Positions 57,603 to 64,000 of a DNA stretch of 64,000 nt are shown piece by piece. A model generated the notes under the pieces. The model worked only from the letters and a program-made list of their open reading frames with translations. It did no database searches and was not told where the DNA came from. The DNA is from Clostridia bacterium (lineage in GTDB: Bacteria; Bacillota; Clostridia; Oscillospirales; CAG-382). A program made the position numbers and the translations under genes. Positions within the stretch are counted from its first letter, which is position 1; each line of letters opens with the position of its first letter. Location: positions 1-64,000 of the forward strand of contig JAFQAP010000021.1 of the NCBI GenBank assembly GCA_017399965.1, in the 5' to 3' direction.

Positions 57603-59300
57603 TTATATCAATTCTTTTATCTTTGTAAGTGCCTCTGCCATGGGCACGTTCACCCTGACGCTCTTATCGCGGGTGGCGATCTCGATAACGCCGCCGTCGA
57701 TATTCTTGGGGCTTACTATTGCTCTTACGGGCACGCCCAAAAGGTCTGCATCCGAGAACATAAAGCCTGCGGAAACGGGTCTGTCATCATAAAGCACCTG
57801 AACGCCCATATCCTCAAGGTCTTTTACCAGCTTTTCCGCGCATTCCTTAACGGCTTGCTCGTCTGCACGCAAAGCGCAGACCTCTACCTGCCAGGGTGCG
57901 ACGGATTTGGGCCAGACAGGACCGAAGTTATCTCTGTTTTCCTGACAAATGCAGGCGCACAGTCTGCCGACTCCGATACCGTAACAGCCCATAATGGGGG
58001 TCTGAAGTTCGCCGTTTTCATCGGAATATCTCAGCCCCATAACTTCGGAATACTTGGTGCCCAATTGGAAGATATTGCCGATCTCTACGCCTTTTTTTAT
58101 CTTTAAGCTTCTTCTGCCGCACTTGGGGCATATACCGCCGGAAACGGCTTTTGCAACAGAAACGTAGGTTACGCCCTCTACGTCCCTCTCAAGATCAAGA
58201 CCCGTAAGGTGGTAATCGGTCTTATTTGCGCCGCAAACCAGATTATGTGCGCCCTTCAAAGATTCATCGTAGACTACCTTAACTTCCTTGCTTATACCTA
58301 CAGGGCCGATAAAGCCGGGTGTAAGCAGGGATTCGTCTATATCTGCGGCGGGATGAATTTCCTTGCCCAGATAATTGCGCAGCTTGGTTTCGTTTACCTC
58401 AAGGTCGCCGCGTATAAATACTACCACGTGGCTGTCGTCCTCGTTTACACGGTAGACCACCGCTTTGCAGAAATATTTGGATTTTCTGCCCACCTTGCCG
58501 CAAAGCTGGTCAATAGTCTTTACGCCGGGGGTGTGGAGTTCGGAAAGTGCTTCTGCGGGATATTTTTCATCGTTTACGGTAATGCTGTCTGCCGCCTCCA
58601 TATTGGAACGGTAATCGCAATCGTCACAAATGACCAGAGTATCCTCGCCGATATCGGTAAGCAGCATAAATTCGTGGCTTACCTTGCCGCCCATCATACC
58701 CGAATCGGACTTGACGGCAACTACGTTTTTAAGTCCGCACCGCTCAAAGATGCGCTCGTACGCCTTGTAGCATTTTTCGTAATACTGCTCCAGATCCTCC
58801 TGGGTCCTATGGAAGGAGTATGCGTCCTTCATAGTAAATTCGCGCACGCGGATAAGGCCCCCTCTTGCACGGGGCTCATCACGGAACTTGGTCTGGATCT
58901 GATATATCATAAAGGGATATTTGGTATAGGTCTGTGCGGTATCACGGGCTAATTGAACAGCCGCTTCCTCGTGGGTCATACCCAAAACCATATCGTTGCC
59001 CGATCTGTCTTTAAAGCGGAGCAGCTCGGAACCGATACTGTCAAATCTGCCGGATTCCCGCCAGAGAGATGCGGGCATTACAACGGGGAACATGACCTCC
59101 TGACCGTCGATAGCGTCCATCTCCTCACGGATGATATCCTCGATCTTGTTCATTATACGCTTTGCGGGAGTGAACAGAGAGTAGATACCGCTGCCCACCT
59201 GCTTGATATAACCGCCGCGCACCATAAGCGCCTGGCTTTCCACAATACAATCTGCAGGAGCGTTTTTATAGCGCTCGCCCAATAAAACCGAAACTTTCAT
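57603..59300 (-). CDS. proS: prolyl-tRNA synthetase
   Basis: A class II synthetase of 565 residues. Motif 1 includes GSGIYSLFTPAKR, motif 2 is TKFRDEPRARGGLIRVREF and motif 3 is GCYGIGVGRL. Residues 225-385 form the inserted YbaK-like editing domain of bacterial-type ProRS. The C-terminal anticodon-binding domain begins at WQVEVCALRADEQ. AAGGAG precedes ATG. No T-box leader is visible in the 127-nt 5' region. Confidence 0.96.
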   Translation of the reverse strand: MKVSVLLGERYKNAPADCIVESQALMVRGGYIKQVGSGIYSLFTPAKRIMNKIEDIIREEMDAIDGQEVMFPVVMPASLWRESGRFDSIGSELLRFKDRSGNDMVLGMTHEEAAVQLARDTAQTYTKYPFMIYQIQTKFRDEPRARGGLIRVREFTMKDAYSFHRTQEDLEQYYEKCYKAYERIFERCGLKNVVAVKSDSGMMGGKVSHEFMLLTDIGEDTLVICDDCDYRSNMEAADSITVNDEKYPAEALSELHTPGVKTIDQLCGKVGRKSKYFCKAVVYRVNEDDSHVVVFIRGDLEVNETKLRNYLGKEIHPAADIDESLLTPGFIGPVGISKEVKVVYDESLKGAHNLVCGANKTDYHLTGLDLERDVEGVTYVSVAKAVSGGICPKCGRRSLKIKKGVEIGNIFQLGTKYSEVMGLRYSDENGELQTPIMGCYGIGVGRLCACICQENRDNFGPVWPKSVAPWQVEVCALRADEQAVKECAEKLVKDLEDMGVQVLYDDRPVSAGFMFSDADLLGVPVRAIVSPKNIDGGVIEIATRDKSVRVNVPMAEALTKIKELI

Positions 59301-59383
59301 TATATAAAAACTCCTTAAAAGGAAAATTTTGGCAGTAATAAAGTTAATAAGTTGTGAATTTATTAAATATTTGCCCTACGGAC

Positions 59384-59462
59384 TTGAAAAATTCACACTT
59401 ATGTTATATAATACTTGCTACCATAGTTTAATAAGTATAACAAAACAATTTGTTAAAGTCAA
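59384..59462. promoter_or_regulatory. interlocked promoters of proS and the surface-protein gene
   Basis: Rightward: TTGAAA (59384-59389), 17 bp, TATAAT (59407-59412). Leftward: TTGACT (59462-59457), 17 bp, TATACT (59439-59434). Predicted start points near 59419 and 59427 overlap, so the two -10 boxes face each other and polymerase can probably occupy only one at a time. Confidence 0.65.
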
Positions 59463-59503
59463 GCACCCATAAAAAACCACTTATCCGAAGGAGATAAAAA
59501 TTT

Positions 59504-61762
59504 ATGTTTACACGCAAGCTGACCGCCGTTTTGCTGGCGGCAATAATAAGCCTTATGCTTGTTCCCTTTTATGCCTTTGCGGAAAACAGCGACACCGAGG
59601 TGAGCGATACCGTTTCCGAAGAGGTTTCCGAAGAAAGCGGTGAAGTGAGCACCCCCGCAGAGGATCTTACGGTTACCGTATCCTGCGGTGCGGGCGGCGA
59701 TTATACCCTTGAAAGCACCGAGGGAAGCAGACCTTCCAAAAACGAGTACTATTACATTACCGGCGATACGGCTACCCTTACCGTTACCTCCAATGACGGT
59801 TATCTGGTAGACACCGTTACCGTGGACGGCACTGCTGTTGAAGCGAAGGACGGAAAGTACACCTTTACCGTAACCGCAAACCACGCAGTTGTGATCACCT
59901 TCAAGCAGGTTACCACATACACCATAACCGTTGAGTGTCTGGATACCGACGGCGCACCTGTTGACGGCGTATACTTCAAGGTAAACGGTGAAAAGTTCGA
60001 AGGCACCGCACGTCTTGAGGAAAATACCGATTTTGCTATCGAATTCTTTGCAAAGCCCGGCTACGTTATTAAGCAGACCAGATATTTTACCGGAACCAGA
60101 TATATGGATATCGACAATCCTCACGAGGATAAGCTGGTTGAAAACACCGGATATCTCGTAGTAGTCGAGGCTCTGGATACATACGGCGCAAACTTTACTG
60201 TCGGTGAAAACGGCTCTGTTTTGCTTAACGGCAACCCCGCAAACGGCGAAACCGTTATTCCTCAGGGTGTGAACTCCACTATTACCTTTGTTCCCGATGA
60301 AGGCTACGAGGTTGACGAAGTGCTTATCAACGAAGAAGCCGTAGAGATCGAAGACAACCAATACACCTTCACTCCCGAAGGAGATGTTACGGTTTCCGTT
60401 ACCTTCAGAGAAAAGATAGATTACTGCAAAATAACCCTTTCTATCGGCAACGGCGGTTCCATTACCGTTAAGGACGAGCTTTACGAAATAGAAAACAACA
60501 AATATATCTACGTTCCCGTGGGAGAAAGCATTACTCTGGTTTTTGAGCCCCACGTAAACTTCGAGCTTAACACCGTTAAGGTAAGCGGCAAGACCGTTAA
60601 GCTTAACGAGGATAACGAATACACTATCGAATGTACCGACACGGCGGCAACCGTTTCCGCTACCTTCCGTTCCACCGAGGAAGAATCCGAAGTATTCTAC
60701 ACCGTAACCGCATTTGTTTCCGGCGGCGGTACCATATCCCCCGCAGGTGCAAACGAGGTTGAAGAAGGCGAAGATATTACCTTTACCATTACCGCAAACG
60801 AAGGCTACGAGATTTATTCCGTTACCGTTGACGGCGAGGACGTTACCCTTTCCGGCGGTAAGTACACTATCGAAAACGTATCCTCCAATATGGTTATAAG
60901 CGCGACCTTCAAAAAGGCTGTTAATAACAACAAGCCCGTTTCCGTTGATGATATCGACTGGACCGCAGAGACCATAGTTATTGACGTTACCGAAAACTTT
61001 GTGGTATCCACCGAGATCTTCCAGCGCGCAGCTGCAAATTATCCCGAAAAGAAGATACTTGTTAACGACAGCGAATTTTCCCTGCTTATTCCCGGCGGCG
61101 GTGCTTTTAACCCCGAGGGAGAGACCGTTTCCTTTGAATTTATGCGTAACGGCAGTCCCAGCTTTGTTGCTATTCAGGACGCAGTTGCCACCGAGCATAC
61201 AAACGCTTCCTTTGTATCCGTTTACGGCACATCTCCCGCACTCCCCGCAGGTACCGTGCTTGAACTGTTCCTGGGCGCAGACTTTGCCGGTGCAGACGTT
61301 GCTCCCTTTGAATATCTTTCCGGCGCGCTTAATTCTATCGGCGAAAATATAAGCGCAGACGAAAAGGGCTGGATAACTCTCAATTACGCAAACCAGAAGG
61401 ATCTTGTATTTGTTGAGGTTGCCGCAAACAAGGTGACACTTACCGTAACCTATAACACCGAATGCGGTACCGTTACTCCCTCCGGCGCCATAAAGACGGA
61501 TATCGGCGAAGTAAAGACCATTACCGTAACTCCCAACGAAGACTGCAAGGTTGCAAAGGTTACTCTGGACGGCGTTGAGATCGATATCGCAGAAGACGGC
61601 GTTTACACCGTTACCATGGACAAGGACCACACCTTCACCGTTGTTTTTGAGGCTCCCTCCTCTGTTAACGTAGGTCTTATAATCGCACTGGTCATCATCG
61701 CTGTAGCGATCGTGGGCGGGGCGACGGTATTCGTACTCCGCTGGCGCAAGAACCAGTTTTAA
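59504..61762 (+). CDS. cell-surface protein with tandem beta-repeats and C-terminal anchor
   Basis: A 752-residue secreted protein. The signal peptide (LTAVLLAAIISLMLVPFYAFA) is followed by an acidic stalk. At least five modules of about 70-80 residues follow, with the pattern GG(T/S)...G..V..G..(I/T)TFT(I/V)T...GY.V..V.VDG..V, typical of Flg_new_2/InlB-B-like bacterial repeats. A unique region at about 485-645 breaks the series. The last 25 residues are a helix (GLIIALVIIAVAIVGGATVFVL) with RWRK. It has no catalytic motif and may be an adhesin. Confidence 0.82.
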   Translation: MFTRKLTAVLLAAIISLMLVPFYAFAENSDTEVSDTVSEEVSEESGEVSTPAEDLTVTVSCGAGGDYTLESTEGSRPSKNEYYYITGDTATLTVTSNDGYLVDTVTVDGTAVEAKDGKYTFTVTANHAVVITFKQVTTYTITVECLDTDGAPVDGVYFKVNGEKFEGTARLEENTDFAIEFFAKPGYVIKQTRYFTGTRYMDIDNPHEDKLVENTGYLVVVEALDTYGANFTVGENGSVLLNGNPANGETVIPQGVNSTITFVPDEGYEVDEVLINEEAVEIEDNQYTFTPEGDVTVSVTFREKIDYCKITLSIGNGGSITVKDELYEIENNKYIYVPVGESITLVFEPHVNFELNTVKVSGKTVKLNEDNEYTIECTDTAATVSATFRSTEEESEVFYTVTAFVSGGGTISPAGANEVEEGEDITFTITANEGYEIYSVTVDGEDVTLSGGKYTIENVSSNMVISATFKKAVNNNKPVSVDDIDWTAETIVIDVTENFVVSTEIFQRAAANYPEKKILVNDSEFSLLIPGGGAFNPEGETVSFEFMRNGSPSFVAIQDAVATEHTNASFVSVYGTSPALPAGTVLELFLGADFAGADVAPFEYLSGALNSIGENISADEKGWITLNYANQKDLVFVEVAANKVTLTVTYNTECGTVTPSGAIKTDIGEVKTITVTPNEDCKVAKVTLDGVEIDIAEDGVYTVTMDKDHTFTVVFEAPSSVNVGLIIALVIIAVAIVGGATVFVLRWRKNQF

Positions 61763-62014
61763 GACGTGGCTTCGGCGCAGAACAAAACGCAAATGATTAA
61801 TATATAGTTCTGTTCAGCAATTCCCCACAATGTAGGGCGGACGGCTTGCCTCCGCCGTGCTAATTACAAATTAAGGTAAAAATTCCGTAGACGAAAAATC
61901 GCCTACGGAATTCTTTTTTATTTGCGTTTTTAATCGTTTTCGCTTCGCTAGCCGTAGAAAACTACAGCACGCTCGTGAAAACGATTTCTGCATCCAAATC
62001 CCCTGTCTTAAAAC
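61756..62014 (+). repeat. F2 element; outer arm contains the surface-protein stop codon
   Basis: The left arm GTTTTAAGAC (61756-61765) includes the TAA of the preceding gene. The right arm GTCTTAAAAC (62005-62014) is its perfect inverse. Next are TTCGGCGCAGAAC (61771-61783) and TTCTGCATCCAAA (61986-61998). Inside lie an F3 hairpin (61832-61857), a terminator-like hairpin AATTCCGTAG/CTACGGAATT, TTTGCGTTTTT, and the terminal hairpin ATCGTTTTC/GAAAACGAT (61933-61985). Confidence 0.78.
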
Positions 62015-62089
62015 CTTCTTCTATCTTACTGCTGTGCGAATTTTACAACAATAGACGGGGGTGTGCTGCCCCACGGCTGTTCGATAATC

Positions 62090-62162
62090 GTAGGGGATGA
62101 CGTCCGATTTGGGGTCCCTGCGAATGCGAACAGCATTCGTGGGGTAAATCCTCGTCATCCCG
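62090..62162 (+). repeat. F3 hairpin interrupted by an F1 insertion
   Basis: GTAGGGGATGACGTCC (62090-62105) and CTCGTCATCCCG (from 62151) are the halves of an F3 hairpin. A 43-bp F1 copy (62106-62148, stem GCGAATGC/GCATTCGT) lies between them, with TCC on both sides (62103-62105, 62149-62151). Removing it restores a normal F3 sequence like that at 63921. Confidence 0.8.
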
Positions 62163-62169
62163 CTAATAA

Positions 62170-62280
62170 TTATAATTGTTTTTTGCAAAGCAAAAAACTT
62201 CCATCATTCCTCATTCCCGGGGTTCCCCGAAAACGCTTTGCGTTTTTGGGGTGGGTTCCTCATTCATCATTCCTCATTTT
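62170..62280. repeat. F4 element with nested F1
   Basis: GTTTTTTGC-aaa-GCAAAAAAC, then CATTCCTCATTCC, F1 at 62225-62251 (loop TTT instead of TAT), and TTCCTCATTCATC units. It ends at the promoter of the SGNH gene. Confidence 0.65.
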
Positions 62281-62281
62281 A

Positions 62282-62310
62282 TTGACAAACCGCGGGATTT
62301 ATAGTAATAT
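62282..62310 (+). promoter_or_regulatory. promoter of the SGNH-dockerin gene
   Basis: TTGACA, 17 bp, TAATAT (62305-62310). Confidence 0.7.
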
Positions 62311-62340
62311 AAATTACAGTAAATTTTAAGGGGCGTATAT

Positions 62341-63906
62341 ATGAAAATAAAAAGATATATTTCGGTTTTTCTGGCGTTTTTTTTGGTTTTTGCCGTTGTT
62401 CCCTGCATTAAAGCGGAGGCGGCGGTGGTGACCTGGAAAGCAAACAAGGTCAACGTAAACTCGTATGCCGAAAAGGATGCCATACTCTTTACATCCGAAT
62501 TCGGCAAGGACACCATCCCCTTCAGCGCATACGGCGATTACTCCTGGTGGAGAGTGATCGTATGCGATTACGATTTTAAAGAAGGCGTATACAAGGTCAT
62601 AGGCGTAAACAACACCACGGGAACCGGCAATTCCAAATGCGCAGTTATTCCCAAAAACGGTTTTGTTATTGCGGACTGCTATTCTTCATCCTTCGACGGA
62701 CTTATAAACGTACACGTGGGCGATGTGGCTTATCTTTATAAAAACGGCAACGCCGCCACGGTAACCTTCGGCGGAAAAGGTACGGGCACACCCTATGCGC
62801 CCGAAGGAAAGGGATTTGAAATAAGCTCAAATCTTAATCATATGGGTATTACCGCCGCAACGGAAAAGGGATTTACTTTAAAAATAAATAACTACGATAA
62901 ATCCACGGGATATTATATTGTTATAAACGATGCTTCCGTAAGCGATGACGGCAAGGTGCTTCAATCCGCAAAAAAGCTTTCGTCCGATACATACGAGATA
63001 TCCGCAAATCTGTTTAAAAACGCAGACATACTCACCCTTTCTCTGTGGGCGAAGAAGGGGGACGATTATTCTCCCGTAACCCGCACAAAGCTGGTTAAGT
63101 TTAACGAAACCGCGCTCCGAACCGAGCTTACCGAAAAAACGGTGGTTGCTTTCGGTGACAGCCTTACCGCATTTACCGGCTGGGTAAAGAATATGCTTAC
63201 CGTTATCGGTACCGACGTTATCAACTCCGGTGTGGGGGGCGATACATCCGCTATGGGCAAAGCCCGCTTTAAGAAGGACGTACTGGATAAAGACCCCGAT
63301 ATATGCATTATTAACTTCTGTATGAACGATCAGGCAGAGGTGGTTGCAAAGGGAGAGCCCAACATACGCACCGACTTATATTACGCAAATATGCTCTATT
63401 TTGTTGAAGAACTGCAAAAGATCGGATGTGAGGTCGTTCTGGTAACTCCCCACCTTCCCCACAAAGCGGAAAATTATTATTCTCCCGGTCAGTACGGTTT
63501 GGATTACACCGGCAAATACCACACCACGTTTTGTAATATGATCCGCGCCCTTGCCGAAGAAAAGGGCTGTAAGCTGGTGGATATTGCCAAGCTGAGCGAG
63601 AGCGAGGATATGTCCAAATTTACTATGATGTATGACGGTCTCCATTGCAGCGAATACGGACACAGCAAGTATCTGGAATGGATATCCGAAGCGCTCTTAG
63701 AGGATGCAAAAACAGCGGGAGATATGAATTTTGACGGAAACGTGGATAAAAAGGATATAGAATCCCTTAAATCCGCCCTTCTCGCTCCCACGGAAGCTGA
63801 CATTACACCTGCGGATTTTAACAGAAACGGAAAGATCGACGTAAATGATTATCTGTACCTTTTGCGCCACGTGGAAGGCGACGGTGAATTAAGATGGGTA
63901 AAATGA
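62341..63906 (+). CDS. secreted SGNH hydrolase with dockerin-like C terminus
   Basis: A 521-residue exported protein (signal ISVFLAFFLVFAVVPCIKAEA). Residues 30-140 resemble the modules of the GHL10 protein at 48519 (ILFTSEFGKDT, VIPKNGFVI, VHVGDVAYLYKNG). The SGNH esterase domain has GDSL in VVAFGDSLTAF (about residue 265), Gly in NSGVGGDTS, Asn in NFCMNDQ and DGLH near 435. The last 65 residues hold two F-hand loops, GDMNFDGNVDKKDIESL and ADFNRNGKIDVNDYLYLL, as in type I dockerins. It likely deacylates polysaccharide and may dock to a cohesin. Confidence 0.9.
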   Translation: MKIKRYISVFLAFFLVFAVVPCIKAEAAVVTWKANKVNVNSYAEKDAILFTSEFGKDTIPFSAYGDYSWWRVIVCDYDFKEGVYKVIGVNNTTGTGNSKCAVIPKNGFVIADCYSSSFDGLINVHVGDVAYLYKNGNAATVTFGGKGTGTPYAPEGKGFEISSNLNHMGITAATEKGFTLKINNYDKSTGYYIVINDASVSDDGKVLQSAKKLSSDTYEISANLFKNADILTLSLWAKKGDDYSPVTRTKLVKFNETALRTELTEKTVVAFGDSLTAFTGWVKNMLTVIGTDVINSGVGGDTSAMGKARFKKDVLDKDPDICIINFCMNDQAEVVAKGEPNIRTDLYYANMLYFVEELQKIGCEVVLVTPHLPHKAENYYSPGQYGLDYTGKYHTTFCNMIRALAEEKGCKLVDIAKLSESEDMSKFTMMYDGLHCSEYGHSKYLEWISEALLEDAKTAGDMNFDGNVDKKDIESLKSALLAPTEADITPADFNRNGKIDVNDYLYLLRHVEGDGELRWVK

Positions 63907-63920
63907 GCACACAAACCAAT

Positions 63921-63947
63921 GTAGGGGACGATGTCCTCATCGTCCCG
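63921..63947 (+). repeat. uninterrupted F3 hairpin
   Basis: GTAGGGGACGATG...CATCGTCCCG with stem GGACGAT/ATCGTCC. It serves as the intact reference for the interrupted copy at 62090. The last 50 bp of the window hold nothing further that I recognise. Confidence 0.65.
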
Positions 63948-64000
63948 TCTGCAAAACCCGACCATTCGGGGCACAGAGAACGGATAAGAGCCCGCGTATA

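Noticed and set aside
59301..59430. Possible T-box leader upstream of proS (and of valS)
   Set aside because: The conserved T-box bulge sequence, specifier hairpin and terminator are not visible; valS is only 18 bp behind the preceding gene.
59459..61792. Long minus-strand open frame of 777 codons
   Set aside because: It mirrors the plus-strand surface-protein gene, has no ribosome site, and its composition is the antisense of repetitive Val/Thr-rich coding sequence.
1..64000. Insertion sequences with transposase genes
   Set aside because: No transposase, integrase or recombinase reading frame was recognised anywhere in the window.

Overview
The window looks like chromosomal DNA of an anaerobic, probably spore-forming gut Clostridia (Oscillospirales-like). 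The evidence is a Firmicutes-type pyrimidine operon with pyrK/pyrD, a SpoIIE homologue, the miaB-ymcA/ylbF-mutS-mutL order known from Bacillus, TTGACA-N17-TATAAT promoters, AGGAG ribosome sites, and secreted glycosidase-like, dockerin and membrane-anchored surface proteins. No rRNA, tRNA, CRISPR array, transposase or integrase was seen.

Layout. 1-3000: repeat-rich left edge, a small membrane protein and three XRE-type regulators with palindromic operators. 3080-4669: ClC chloride transporter. 5271-15968: pyrimidine operon (attenuator, pyrC, carB, pyrK, pyrD, pyrF, pyrE, pyrB) followed by a DUF6259-like sugar-hydrolase-like gene. 16109-23540 (mostly minus): M48 protease, MATE exporter, SLOG protein with divergent regulator, Gfo/Idh/MocA oxidoreductase, SpoIIE. 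23716-36600 (mostly plus): serine hydrolase, GT-C-like membrane protein, convergent tandem deacetylase, YkfC-like NlpC/P60 peptidase, miaB, ylbF-like, mutS, mutL, tgt, zinc-ribbon membrane protein. 36687-45473 (minus): lipoprotein, valS, DUF1015, pcrA/uvrD, E2-like protein. 45777-63906: orphan solute-binding lipoprotein, YwaF-like protein, secreted GHL10 hydrolase with ychF, Fic protein, DUF4434-like lipoprotein with cysK, zinc-ribbon protein, proS, repeat-domain surface protein, SGNH hydrolase with dockerin.

The most unusual content is in the gaps between genes. They are built from four interspersed hairpin families that nest in one another, named here F1 to F4. F1: about 27-43 bp GGGG-clamped hairpins (16 copies), three of which interrupt other repeats and are flanked by 3-bp duplications. 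F2: about 160-350 bp elements with imperfect inverted ends containing GCAGAA; their outermost arms differ between copies but match each other within a copy, and in two copies they contain the stop codon of the preceding gene. F3: GTAGGG...CCG hairpins, often inside F2. F4: a TTTTTGC-type hairpin flanked by slippery 6-8 bp simple repeats, present between most transcription units. Stem changes are compensated on the opposite arm, so base pairing rather than primary sequence appears to be maintained. None of these carries a protein gene; a non-autonomous mobile or RNA-hairpin origin is inference.
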